Shown here piece after piece: positions 8,799 through 17,484 of a DNA stretch of 64,000 nt. Made by a program: the position numbers and the translations under genes. The notes below the pieces were generated by a model, which did no database searches, was not told the DNA's origin, and saw only the letters and a list, made by a program, of their open reading frames with translations. Source of the DNA: Clostridiales bacterium (lineage in GTDB: Bacteria > Bacillota > Clostridia > Christensenellales > Aristaeellaceae); contig SFIM01000028.1 of assembly GCA_004556155.1 (NCBI GenBank), forward strand, positions 1 through 64,000. Direction: 5' to 3'. Each line of letters begins with the position of its first letter. Position 1 is the stretch's first letter.

Positions 8799-9203
8799 AC
8801 GTTACTTTCTTCAGTGAAGAAAGTAACAAAGAACCTGTGTGTGACGTAAAAGCTGCTTGAATAAAATTGGAAGGCTGGGCTGGGGGGTGAGCCCCGTGGC
8901 AGGGAAAATTCTGCGTGTCCGGATCGGCGCAAGCGCCATCCGTCCCCTTGAATATTTCCCCTTCGGTCGTGCTGCGCACGCCCTTGCGTCCAGCTGCGCT
9001 GTCCGCTGCCACGGGGGGGCGGGGCGGCAGTGCCGCCTTTCAGTTTTATCAACTTGACTTTTACGTCACACACAGGTTCTTTGTTTCTTTCCTTGCACGC
9101 CCCGCGCTACTGCCTTTCGGCAAGCGCGGGTTTCGGGCGGCAATTTACAAAATTGCGCGCCCTCAGCCGCCTGCGGCGGCGCTATGACTCAAGAAAGAAA
9201 CGT
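8799..9203. repeat. Modular palindromic element, copy 3
   Basis: A near-complete element. The left outer hairpin is ACGTTACTTTCTTCAGTGAAG with its complement AAGTAAC. AAAGAACCTGTGTGTGACGT and GCTTGAATAAAATTGGAAGGC follow. The central module opens with CCCCGTGGCAGGGAAAATTC and holds nested hairpins (GGCGCAAGCGCC; GTCGTGCTGCGCACG). The right half is the inverted B module (TTTTACGTCACACACAGG), then the GC-rich E module inside the right outer hairpin, ending CTCAAGAAAGAAACGT. It lies between the permease terminator and the fucosidase promoter; short frames inside are not genes. Confidence 0.88.
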
Positions 9204-9249
9204 ATCCCTTCGTATCTTTCGCATCCTTCGTTCCCCCTTCCTCATTTTC

Positions 9250-9301
9250 TTGTCAATATCCGCTGGCGGATATTGACAACCCGCACAATTTCGGGTATGC
9301 T
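9250..9301 (+). promoter_or_regulatory. Fucosidase promoter with overlapping palindromic operator
   Basis: TTGACA (9273-9278) and TATGCT (9296-9301) with a 17-base spacer. The -35 box lies inside the right arm of a perfect 13-bp inverted repeat, TTGTCAATATCCG (9250-9262) and CGGATATTGACAA (9267-9279), with a 4-base centre. A repressor bound there would block the promoter. The regulator gene is not in the immediate neighbourhood. Confidence 0.82.
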
Positions 9302-9366
9302 ATATATGTTACAAAAGTGTTAAACTATGTCATAATTACCAATGCGTACAGAAAGGAGTGATCCCC

Positions 9367-10665
9367 ATGCTTGACCGCACAGCCTATGAGCAGCGCACGG
9401 CGTGGTACCGCCAGGCGCGGTTTGGCATGTTTATCCATTGGGGGCTGTATGCCATTCCCGCGCGCGGGGAGTGGGTGCGCTCCACCGAGCGTATGCCCGA
9501 GGCCGATTACCTGCCCTATTTTCGGGAGTTTTCCGCGCCGGATTTCAATCCCCGCGCCTGGGCGGCCATGGCGCGCAAGGCCGGCATGAAATACGCCGTC
9601 CTCACCGCCAAGCACCATGACGGCTTCTGCCTGTTCGATAGCCGGTATACCGATTTCAAATCCACCAACACCCCCTTCGGCCGGGACGCCGTGCGCGAGT
9701 TTGTGGACGCCTTCCGCGCCGAGGGCCTCAAGGTCGGCCTGTATTATTCGCTGCTGGATTGGCATCATCCCGATTATCCCCACTATGGCGATCAGCACCA
9801 CCCCATGCGTGACGACCCCAGCCAGGATAACGCCGGGCGCGATTTCAACCGCTATCTGGATTACATGCATGCCCAGGTGCGCGAGCTGTGCGAGAATTAT
9901 GGCCAGATCGACCTGTTCTGGTTTGACTTTTCCTATGGCGAGCTGCGCGGCGAGGCCTGGCGCGCGGGCGAGCTGGCGCGCATGGTGCGCGCGCTTCAGC
10001 CAAAGGCCCTGCTGGATAACCGCCTGGAGGTCAGCGGCGAGGGCTTCGGCAGCCTGGTCACGGATCAGCCCAGCGATTTCTGCGGCGATTTCGTCAGCCC
10101 GGAGCAGATTATCCCGCCCCAGGGCATCCGCGATGCGCAGGGGCGCGAGGTGCTGTGGGAAAGCTGCGTCACCATGAATAACCATTGGGGCTATTGCGGG
10201 CGCGATCGCTATTTCAAGCCCGCCGGCATGCTGATCCGTAAATTGGTGGAGTGCGTAAGCAAGGGCGGAAACCTGCTGCTCAATGTCGGCCCCGACGCGC
10301 GCGGATGCATCCCGCCGCAATCGCAGCAGATCCTGGCGCGCATCGGCGCATGGATGGAAAAGAATGGCGACAGCATCTATGGCTGCGGCCGGGCCGATGT
10401 GCCCAAGCCGGATTTCGGCTATGTTACCGCCCGGGGCGATACGCTGTACTATCATGTCATCGACGCGCCCATCGGCTATTTGCCCCTGCATAAAACGCCG
10501 GGGCAGCAGCTTTCCGCGCGCCTGCTGGCCACGGGGGAGGAGCTGGATACCCGCGCCAACTGGATCACCGGCAACTACCCGGACTACGCCTTTGTCAGCC
10601 TGGGCCCCGACCCCGTGCTGCCCGACGCGGACGACACGGTGATCGCCGTGGAGGCAAAAAAGTAA
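9367..10665 (+). CDS. Alpha-L-fucosidase, GH29 family
   Basis: A 432-residue glycosidase without a signal peptide, so probably cytoplasmic. It shows the GH29 pattern: RFGMFIHWGLYAIPARGEW, VLTAKHHDGFCLF, VGLYYSLLDWHHPDY and LFWFDFSYGE, where Asp187 is the probable nucleophile of the retaining mechanism. It would release terminal L-fucose from oligosaccharides taken up by the cell. The ATG at 9367 follows AAAGGAG at good spacing; a GTG three codons earlier overlaps the ribosome site. It is monocistronic behind a palindromic operator. No fucose-catabolism genes lie nearby. Confidence 0.92.
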   Translation: MLDRTAYEQRTAWYRQARFGMFIHWGLYAIPARGEWVRSTERMPEADYLPYFREFSAPDFNPRAWAAMARKAGMKYAVLTAKHHDGFCLFDSRYTDFKSTNTPFGRDAVREFVDAFRAEGLKVGLYYSLLDWHHPDYPHYGDQHHPMRDDPSQDNAGRDFNRYLDYMHAQVRELCENYGQIDLFWFDFSYGELRGEAWRAGELARMVRALQPKALLDNRLEVSGEGFGSLVTDQPSDFCGDFVSPEQIIPPQGIRDAQGREVLWESCVTMNNHWGYCGRDRYFKPAGMLIRKLVECVSKGGNLLLNVGPDARGCIPPQSQQILARIGAWMEKNGDSIYGCGRADVPKPDFGYVTARGDTLYYHVIDAPIGYLPLHKTPGQQLSARLLATGEELDTRANWITGNYPDYAFVSLGPDPVLPDADDTVIAVEAKK

Positions 10666-10909
10666 AAATTTTCACTTTTACGGGATAAAAACGCGCGGCT
10701 AATCCGTCTAATATAAAGAAACGCTTTTTTTCAGGGGAAAGGAGGGTATTTGTTACAATTGCGGGCTTATTTCATCAAATTGTAGCATATTCGTTCTATA
10801 ATGTTCACGCGCGTTGGTTGCATTCCAAATCCGGAATGCCGTATAATAAAACCGTAGCCTTTACTCCGCTTTTGCGGAAAACCAATACAAAATAAAGAAG
10901 GATGGAGCT
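10666..10909 (+). promoter_or_regulatory. Promoter region of the large Ig/SH3 surface protein
   Basis: AT-rich gap with two TATAAT boxes (about 10796 and 10842-10847). The second pairs with TTGCAT (10818-10823) over an 18-base spacer. That spacer contains an inverted repeat GCATTCC-AAATCC-GGAATGC (10820-10839), a possible operator. The leader carries a small hairpin (TCCGCTTTTGCGGA) before the ribosome site AAGGATGGAGCT. Confidence 0.6.
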
Positions 10910-13900
10910 ATGAAACAGTTGAAACTTTCCCGTTTGTTCTCACTGCTGCTGGCCCTGACACTGGCGCTGACCCCCTGCCTGGCCGGCCTGGCAGAGGAGG
11001 GGAATGAGAGTCAGAATTCGATGGACATTGTGCTTATGTCTGGCACCGAAGACGGCGCTGGCGAAGGTACCGGCGAAGGCGGAGGTACCGGCACTAGCAC
11101 TGGTACTGGCGGCACGACTGATCCGGGTGCCGATCCTGATCCCGATCCGAACCCTGATCCCGATCCTAGCGAAGTGGCGCTGACAGATATCGCTGTTTCG
11201 CCTGCGTCTATGACGCTCGAGGTAGGCGGGACTTCTACGATTACTGTAAAGCCTGTGCCGGATACCGCGACGCTTCCTACCTGGACTGCCATTCCCAGTA
11301 ATACGGTTGTATCGATTAGTGATAATAAGACTGTCACGGCAAACTCGGTCGGTAAGTCTGTTATTACCGTTACGGCCGGTACGTATTCGAAAACGATTCA
11401 GGTAGAGGTTATCCAGAAAGTAAACGTAATTACCGTAACTCCCTCCAACAGGACGCTTACGGTTGGCGATACGCTTACGTTCACTGCGGCCGTTTCGCCT
11501 GAGAATGCCAATCAGTCGGTCGAGTGGTCTTGCTCTCCCGCGACGGCGGCTACGCTGACGGCGAGCGGCAAACAGGCGACTGTAAAGTTCGAGTCTGCGC
11601 AGGATCAGGTAACGATTACTGCCAAGGCGACGGACGGCAGCAATGTCACCGGCAGCGCGACTGTAAAGGTGCTTCCGAAGGTCGAAAGCGTTTCGCTCGA
11701 TAAGAGTGAACTGAAAATGACGGTCGGCTCTACTGATTCGCTGAAGGCCACTGTTCTGCCTGAAAAGGCGACGCAGCAGCTGAAGTACGAATCCAGCAAA
11801 ACCAGCGTTGCGACGGTTAACGACAATGGCGTTGTGACTGCGGTAGCCGCTGGCACGACTGTCATTACCGCTACTTCTACCGATGGCACGAACAAGTCGG
11901 CTTCCTGTACGGTAACGGTTGGCGAGGTTAGCAACGTACCTGTAACGGGCGTGAAAGTATCTCCCCCCGAAGTTACTTTGGATGTTGGCGGTTCGCAGCA
12001 GTTGAAGTGGACGGTGGAGCCTTCCAACGCCACCAATAAGAAGCTGATTTTCAAGAGCAGCGATGACAGCGTAGCGACGGTTAGCAATACCGGCTACATT
12101 ACCGCCGTAAAGAACGGCAACGCTGTTATTACCGTTACTTCCGATGATAACAACACGATTTATGACTTTTGCAAGGTAAAGGTTGGCAAGCCTGTTCTGG
12201 TTGCTTCCGTTTCTGTAACGCCTGAAGAAACGAAGCTGAAGGTTGGCGCTACCTGCCAGCTGAACGTCAGCGTTCTGCCTTCCAATGCGGATAAACGCAG
12301 CGTAAGCTATGAATCCTCCAATCCCAATGTGGCTGCTGTCTCTGACAACGGCCTGGTAACTGCCAAGGCTTCCGGCGTGGCCACCATTACCGTGACGGCC
12401 AAGGATGGCAGCGGTAAAAAGGCTACCTCTACTGTGACTGTATGGCAGCCTGTCACTGGCGTTACTGTAAGCGAGAAAACCATCGTTATCCCCAAGGGCA
12501 ATGTGAAACCCATTTTCGCTTCCGTTGTGCCTGCTACTGCGGATGAAAAGGGTCTGGTCTTTAAGACCAGCAATGCGACTGTTGCTACCGTCAGCAATGA
12601 AGGCGTAGTGACCGGCGTGAACGAAGGCTGGGCGACCATTACCATCTGTGCGAAGGAAAACGAAGCTATTTATACCACCTGCACCGTCAAGGTTGGCTTG
12701 CCTGTGTATGTGGAATCCATTACGTTGGATATCGCTACCGCGGATATGTGGGTTGGTTCTACCCGCCAGCTGGGCGTGAGCGTTCTGCCCGCGAATGCCG
12801 ATATCAAGGATGTTTCCTACGGTTCCAGCGATAATACCGTGGCCACTGTTTCTTCTACCGGCCTGATCTCTGCCAAGAAGTCTGGTACGGTCAAGATTAC
12901 CGTTACGGCTACTGACGGCAGCGGCAAGAGCGCTACCTGCACCGTGAACGTTAAGCAGCGCGTGACCAGCATCAGTATTTCGCCCAACGGCTATACCCTG
13001 ACCAAGGGTTCTATCAAGCAGCTGAAAGCTAATGTAGGCCCTGATGATGCTGCTAACAAGGAAGTTACCTGGTCTTCCAGCAACCCTGCGGTTGCCGCGG
13101 TTTCTGCTGATGGCCATGTGACGGCGGTTAACGAGGGCAGCTGCTTCATCACCGCCACCAGCAAGGACGATCCCTCCATCAAGGCCAGCTGCACCATCGT
13201 GGTGGGCACGCCCGTCACCTCCGTGTCGCTCACGCCGCAGACCGCCTCCATGAAGACGGGCGAAACCATCACGCTCTTCGCCTCCGTGCTGCCCACCAAC
13301 GCGTCCAACAAGGGCGTGACCTGGAGCTGGGAATCCAAGGACGGCGCGTCCATCATCCTGACCAACGGCGTTGTCAAGGCGATGAAGAAAGGCACCGTCA
13401 CCGTGACCGCCAAGGCCGCCGATAATAATAACGGCGCGCAAGCTACTTGTATCATTACCATCTCCGGCGATCCCATCGCCACCCCCACGCCCACGCCCGC
13501 GCCCACCGTAACGCCCACCCCCGGCCCCATCGGCGGCATCTGGTGCCGCGTGAACACCGAAAAGGGCGCGCTGAATGTGCGCGATAAGATCGGCGGCGCG
13601 GTCATCGATAAGATTCCCGAAAACGGCACCTTCCTGGTGGTCAACTGGGGCGATACCTGGTGCCAGGTGTATTACAACGGCCGCTATGGCTATGTAATGA
13701 CCAAGTTTGTCAAGAGGCTCAGCAGCGAGCCTACCGCCGCGCCCACGCCCGCGCCCACTGCCCCCATGGGCCAGACCGCGCAGGTGAACACCGCCAAGGG
13801 CGCGCTGAACATGCGCGATAAGATTGGCGGCGCGGTCATTGCCAAGATTCCCGAAAAGGCGTTCTTCATCGTGACCGAGTACGGCGCTACCTGGTGCAAG

Positions 13901-14899
13901 GCCTGGTACGATGGCAAGACCGGCTATGTGATGACCAAGTTTGTCAAGCTCACCGGCGGCAGCATGCCCACGCCCACCCCCGTGCCCACGCCCGAGCCGA
14001 TCATCGATTACGCCCGCGTGACCACCGCCAACGGCGGCCTGAACCTGCGCGACGCGATCAACGGCACCCGCGTTGCGGTGATCCCGCAGGGCGCTACGGT
14101 ATCCGTGCACAGCAAGGGCGCGGATTGGTGCCGCGTATCCTACAGCGGCAAGACCGGCTATGTGATGACCAAGTTCCTCAGCTTCGGCTCTGCCGCCCCC
14201 ACCGAAACGCCTACCCCCGCCCCCGAAGTGGTAATCTCCTATGCGCGCGTCAACACCGTGACCGGCGGCCTGAACCTGCGCGAGACTCCCAACGGCACCC
14301 GCATCGCCGTCATCCCGCAGAACGCGGTGATCGGCGTGATCACCAAGGGCGCTGACTGGAGCCGCGTCAAGTATGGCGACAAGGTTGGCTATGTGATGAC
14401 CAAGTTCCTGGCCGATACCACCGCCACGCCCGCGCCCTCCACGCCCGCGCCCGGCAACACCCTGCAGTGCTACGGCAAGGTGACCACCGCCAACGGCGGC
14501 GGCCTGAACATGCGCAGCGGCCCGGCCACCACCTATGGCCGCATCGCCAGCATCAAGAACGGCGGCGTTGTGGAGGTGTATGACAAGGGTGCGGTGTGGA
14601 GCCGCATCAAGTACAACGGCACCTTCGGCTATGTGATGAGCCAGTACCTCACCTTCAGCGCGGAGCGTCCCAGCGAGAATCCCGATCCGGTGATCCCCTC
14701 CGGCGCGAAGGCGCAGGTGAACACCACCGCCGGCAGCCTGAACATGCGCGCCGGCATGGGCAAAACCTATGCCGTGGTAACCCAGATCCCGCAGAAAGCC
14801 TATGTGGAAGTGCTCACCTACGGCCCCTCCTGGTGCTATGTATCCTACAACGGCCTGAAGGGCTATGTGATGACCACATACCTGACGATGATCAACTAA
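10910..14899 (+). CDS. Large secreted protein: nine Ig-like (BIG2) repeats and six SH3b domains
   Basis: A 1329-residue protein with a signal peptide (about 1-29), an acidic and Gly/Thr/Asp-Pro-rich linker (to about 84), nine bacterial Ig-like repeats of about 83-87 residues (about 85-855; motifs VTSVSLTP and GVVTAV), a Thr-Pro linker, then six SH3b repeats (about 880-1329; GALNMRDKIGG and YGYVMTKFVK). Such domains typically bind glycans or peptidoglycan, so a cell-surface scaffold or adhesin is likely. There is no LPXTG motif; the SH3b domains may attach it to the wall. From about 10910 to 13100 codon choice is more AT-rich than its surroundings, then shifts sharply to the GC-rich host style, which suggests a composite origin. 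No catalytic domain is seen. Confidence 0.88.
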   Translation: MKQLKLSRLFSLLLALTLALTPCLAGLAEEGNESQNSMDIVLMSGTEDGAGEGTGEGGGTGTSTGTGGTTDPGADPDPDPNPDPDPSEVALTDIAVSPASMTLEVGGTSTITVKPVPDTATLPTWTAIPSNTVVSISDNKTVTANSVGKSVITVTAGTYSKTIQVEVIQKVNVITVTPSNRTLTVGDTLTFTAAVSPENANQSVEWSCSPATAATLTASGKQATVKFESAQDQVTITAKATDGSNVTGSATVKVLPKVESVSLDKSELKMTVGSTDSLKATVLPEKATQQLKYESSKTSVATVNDNGVVTAVAAGTTVITATSTDGTNKSASCTVTVGEVSNVPVTGVKVSPPEVTLDVGGSQQLKWTVEPSNATNKKLIFKSSDDSVATVSNTGYITAVKNGNAVITVTSDDNNTIYDFCKVKVGKPVLVASVSVTPEETKLKVGATCQLNVSVLPSNADKRSVSYESSNPNVAAVSDNGLVTAKASGVATITVTAKDGSGKKATSTVTVWQPVTGVTVSEKTIVIPKGNVKPIFASVVPATADEKGLVFKTSNATVATVSNEGVVTGVNEGWATITICAKENEAIYTTCTVKVGLPVYVESITLDIATADMWVGSTRQLGVSVLPANADIKDVSYGSSDNTVATVSSTGLISAKKSGTVKITVTATDGSGKSATCTVNVKQRVTSISISPNGYTLTKGSIKQLKANVGPDDAANKEVTWSSSNPAVAAVSADGHVTAVNEGSCFITATSKDDPSIKASCTIVVGTPVTSVSLTPQTASMKTGETITLFASVLPTNASNKGVTWSWESKDGASIILTNGVVKAMKKGTVTVTAKAADNNNGAQATCIITISGDPIATPTPTPAPTVTPTPGPIGGIWCRVNTEKGALNVRDKIGGAVIDKIPENGTFLVVNWGDTWCQVYYNGRYGYVMTKFVKRLSSEPTAAPTPAPTAPMGQTAQVNTAKGALNMRDKIGGAVIAKIPEKAFFIVTEYGATWCKAWYDGKTGYVMTKFVKLTGGSMPTPTPVPTPEPIIDYARVTTANGGLNLRDAINGTRVAVIPQGATVSVHSKGADWCRVSYSGKTGYVMTKFLSFGSAAPTETPTPAPEVVISYARVNTVTGGLNLRETPNGTRIAVIPQNAVIGVITKGADWSRVKYGDKVGYVMTKFLADTTATPAPSTPAPGNTLQCYGKVTTANGGGLNMRSGPATTYGRIASIKNGGVVEVYDKGAVWSRIKYNGTFGYVMSQYLTFSAERPSENPDPVIPSGAKAQVNTTAGSLNMRAGMGKTYAVVTQIPQKAYVEVLTYGPSWCYVSYNGLKGYVMTTYLTMIN

Positions 14900-14917
14900 G
14901 GCTTAACGCCACAGGCA

Positions 14918-14945
14918 AAGCCCCTCCCATCGGGAGGGGCTTTTG
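14918..14945 (+). terminator. Terminator of the Ig/SH3 protein gene
   Basis: Stem AGCCCCTCCC / GGGAGGGGCT with a 3-base loop, followed by TTTT, 20 bases after the stop. Confidence 0.85.
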
Positions 14946-15218
14946 CGTGGGACGGGGAGGGACGAAGGGAAGGAGGGACGAAGGGGAACGATTCTTTCTT
15001 GGAGCCCAAGAAAGAATCAAAGAAGGCTGCGTTGTGACGTGAAAGACGATTGGATTAAGCTGGAAGGCGGGGCCGGTGAATAGGCCCCCGTGGCAGGGAA
15101 AATTCGCGTGTCCGGATCGGCGCAAGCGCCATCCGTCCCCTTGAATATTTCCCCTTCGGTCGTGCTGCGCACGCCCTGCGCTGATCTGCGATCAGCGTGC
15201 CACGGGGGCGGTGCACTC

Positions 15219-15385
15219 ACCAAAAGGCTTCTCCTTGAGGAGAGGCTCCGCCGGAGGCGGTGGTGAGGTGTAGGCCATAAAATGGCCGTTATCAAAACTA
15301 TATAAGATAACGCCGCCGACGCGGCTACACCTCATCAGTCGGGACAAGCCCGACAGCTTCTCCTGAAGGAGAAGCCTTTTGGTGG
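15219..15385. repeat. Nested hairpin insert inside copy 4
   Basis: The ends ACCAAAAGGCTTCTCCTT and AAGGAGAAGCCTTTTGGT are inverted repeats. Inner arms GTGAGGTGTAG and CTACACCTCAT flank a GGCCATAAAATGGCC hairpin and a GTCGGGACAAGCCCGAC hairpin. Its outer ends match the short hairpin at 25101-25137, so it is a longer version of the same unit. From memory, similar CTTCTCC...GAGGTG intergenic repeats are common in gut Clostridia; I could not check this. Confidence 0.8.
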
Positions 15386-15410
15386 CCGCATTTTCCTACA
15401 TTATAAAAAA

Positions 15411-15487
15411 GTGCATTCCCCCTCATCCGTCTCGCTATACGCTCGACACCTTCTCCCGTTTGGGAGAAGGCTTTTATCGTTATGCAC
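15411..15487. repeat. Second nested hairpin insert inside copy 4
   Basis: The ends GTGCAT and ATGCAC pair, with an internal hairpin CCTTCTCCC / GGGAGAAGG. It sits beside the preceding nested insert at the symmetry centre of copy 4. Base use is more AT-rich than the host element. Confidence 0.6.
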
Positions 15488-15811
15488 TTTGCAAGAAACT
15501 TGGCTGTTCTTGCCAACTACCGCACTCAACCACGCCAGATTCCTACATCCAACTATGCCCCCGTGGCACGCTGACCGCAGATCAGCGCAGGGCGTGCGCA
15601 GCACGACCGAGGGGGAAAAATGAAAAGTTGCCTGGGGGGAGCTTGCTCCTAACCAGGCAACTTAAGTTTTTCCCTGCCACGGGGGCGGGGCGGCAGTGCC
15701 GCCTTCCAGTTTTATCAGCTTGACTTTTACGTCACAACGCAGCCTTCTTTGGTACTTTCTTGGGCTCCAAGAAAGTACCGTCCCTCTTCGTCCCTTCCCC
15801 GTCTTCCCCGC

Positions 15812-16915
15812 TTACGCCATTTCCTCCATCTCGTATTCGCGGGTGCCGATGCCCAGCTTTTCGCCCTGCTCCAGGCCAGCCTGCCAGTTGGTTTCGGGGA
15901 ACAGCGCGGTAAAGTGATCGGCCGCGCCGGGCTTTTCGCGCTGATACAGCAGGCTATTGCGCAGGGGTTTGCGGGCGTTGGCCATGTCCACGCAGCACTG
16001 ATCCATCGCCACGGGGTCGAAGGAGGCGAACATGCCGATATCCTCCAGGATGGGCGCGTCGTTGAGCGCGTAGCAGTCGCAGTAGGGCGAGATATCGCAG
16101 GCCAGCGCCACATGGAAGCACGGGCGGCCGCGCACCACGGCGGCCGTGTATTCCGCCACCTTGCGGGACAGGATCTCGTGGGCGCGGTCATCCATGGGGT
16201 GCACGCACTTCTGCGGGCACTTTTCAATGCATCGGCCGCAGCCGGCGCACTTGGTTGCATCAATGTGCGCGTGCTCCGTCACCGTGATGGCCCCGTGCGC
16301 GCAGTTCTTGGCGCATACGCCGCAACCCACGCAGCGGGACTGATCCACCGCGGGCTTTTCGGAGGCGTGCATATCCTTCTTGCCCAGGCGGCTGCCGCAG
16401 CCCATGCCCAGGTTCTTCAGCGCACCGCCAAAGCCCGTGCCATCGTGCGCCTTAAAGTGCGTCAGCGATATCACAATGTCCGCGTCCATCACGGCGCGGC
16501 CAATGTAGGCGTTTTCCACATAATCGCCGTGCACGGGCACCGCCACCTCGTCGTCGCCCTTCAGGCCGTCGCCGATGATGACGTGGCAGCCGGTGGAATA
16601 GGGGTTGAAGCCGTTCTCATAGGCAGCGTCCAGATGATCCAGCGCGTTGCTGCGGCGGCCGATGTAGAGCGTGTTGCAGTCCGTCAGGAAGGGGCGGCCG
16701 CCATGCTCGCGGATCAAATCGCACAGCGCGCGGGCATAGTTGTGGCGCAGGAAGGCGATGTTGCCCGGCTCGCCAAAGTGCATCTTGACGGCCACGTACT
16801 TGTCCTTCATATCGATGGAGCCAATGCCAGCGGTTTCGCACAGGCGGCGGAATTTTTGCAGCAGGTTTTCGTTGCCCTCGCAGCGGAAGTTGGTAAAGTA
16901 TACCTTGGAGGCCAT
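15812..16915 (-). CDS. DUF362 domain protein with two [4Fe-4S] ferredoxin motifs
   Basis: A 367-residue cytoplasmic protein. The N-terminal DUF362 part (about 1-185; KMHFGEPGN and SLTHFKAHDGTGFGGALKN) is followed by CVGCGVCAKNC and CAGCGRCIEKC ferredoxin motifs (about 190-250), then a C-terminal domain with FASFDPVAMDQCC. The family is widespread in anaerobes, but its reaction is not established; an electron-transfer or redox role is inferred. The start at 16915 follows an AAAGGAG at a slightly long distance; in-frame ATGs further upstream lack ribosome sites. It is divergent from bS21 and convergent with the Ig/SH3 gene. Confidence 0.88.
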   Translation of the reverse strand: MASKVYFTNFRCEGNENLLQKFRRLCETAGIGSIDMKDKYVAVKMHFGEPGNIAFLRHNYARALCDLIREHGGRPFLTDCNTLYIGRRSNALDHLDAAYENGFNPYSTGCHVIIGDGLKGDDEVAVPVHGDYVENAYIGRAVMDADIVISLTHFKAHDGTGFGGALKNLGMGCGSRLGKKDMHASEKPAVDQSRCVGCGVCAKNCAHGAITVTEHAHIDATKCAGCGRCIEKCPQKCVHPMDDRAHEILSRKVAEYTAAVVRGRPCFHVALACDISPYCDCYALNDAPILEDIGMFASFDPVAMDQCCVDMANARKPLRNSLLYQREKPGAADHFTALFPETNWQAGLEQGEKLGIGTREYEMEEMA

Positions 16916-17074
16916 GGGGATACTCGCTCCTTTCATGGGCAAAAGCCGGCGATATACCCGCATTATACAGCTTGCGCGCAAATTTGCAACGGCTAATTTG
17001 CGCCCTTGCCCGCCGCCCCGGCGGGGACGGCTGTTGCAGAATTGTAACAGGTGTGTAAATTGATGAAATAACTG

Positions 17075-17103
17075 TTGACGAGTTTGCTTAGAAGCGGTAT
17101 AAT
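17075..17103 (+). promoter_or_regulatory. Promoter of rpsU
   Basis: TTGACG (17075-17080) and TATAAT (17098-17103), spacer 17 bases. It lies 72 bases ahead of the bS21 start. Confidence 0.88.
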
Positions 17104-17175
17104 ATGTGCACGGTCGCCATCCGCCGTGGATCACGGCGATTGCCAAGGCGAGATAGGCGAAGGGAGGGAAAACAA

Positions 17176-17349
17176 GTGTCTGAAGTACGAGTCAAGGAAA
17201 ACGAATCCTTGGAGAGCGCTCTCAAGCGTTTCAAGCGCCAGTGCGCGCGCGCGGGCGTTATGGCTGAGGTTCGCAAGCGTGAGCATTATGAGAAGCCCAG
17301 CGTAAAGCGCAAGAAGAAGGCGGAGGCCGCTCGTAAGCGCCGCTATTAA
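17176..17349 (+). CDS. rpsU: 30S ribosomal protein bS21
   Basis: A 57-residue basic protein starting at GTG 17176 (SEVRVKENESLESALKRFKR), with AGGGAGG eight bases upstream. It ends in the Lys/Arg-rich tail KRKKKAEAARKRRY. bS21 sits on the small subunit near the mRNA exit and helps initiation. The length equals typical Bacillota S21. It has its own promoter and terminator. A longer in-frame start at 17104 lies on the -10 region and is rejected. Confidence 0.96.
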   Translation: MSEVRVKENESLESALKRFKRQCARAGVMAEVRKREHYEKPSVKRKKKAEAARKRRY

Positions 17350-17396
17350 TTCTGTGGCTTAAAACAGCGCTTTGCCGTCATCCGGCAGGCGCACAG

Positions 17397-17440
17397 AAAA
17401 CGCCTCGCAGATGGAAAACCATCCGCGGGGCGTTTTTTTA
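17397..17440. terminator. Bidirectional terminator (rpsU / MFS gene)
   Basis: Stem AACGCCTCGCAGATGG / CCATCCGCGGGGCGTT with an AAAA loop. It is followed by seven T on the plus strand and a short T run on the minus strand. It can end rpsU and the convergent transporter operon. Confidence 0.88.
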
Positions 17441-17484
17441 TTGGCGCTGCCTGCCGAAAAAATGAATACGCTTTTGGGCGCTCT

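Larger units (their letters stand above)
14988..15781. repeat. Modular palindromic element, copy 4 (largest, with two nested inserts)
   Basis: A symmetric block of about 794 bp. The left half starts ACGATTCTTTCTTGGAGCCC, then GTTGTGACGTGAAAGACG, then the GTGGCAGGGAAAATTC...GTGCCACGGGGGC module. The right half mirrors it: CCCCCGTGGCACGCTG, AGTTGCCTGGGG / CCAGGCAACT hairpin, TTTTTCCCTGCCACGGGG, TTTTACGTCACAACGC, ending TTTCTTGGGCTCCAAGAAAG. Two unrelated palindromes sit at its centre (15219-15385 and 15411-15487). It fills the whole 900-base gap between two convergent genes. Short frames inside are not credible. Confidence 0.88.

Noticed and set aside
8728..9323. Several overlapping 70-105-codon frames in repeat copy 3, also in the other copies
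   Set aside because: The peptides recur only because the DNA repeats; they change frame between copies and lack ribosome sites.
10940..14110. A 1056-codon open frame antisense to the Ig/SH3 gene
   Set aside because: It is a shadow of the GC-rich, repeat-rich sense gene, with His/Arg/Gly-rich composition, no family match and no ribosome site.
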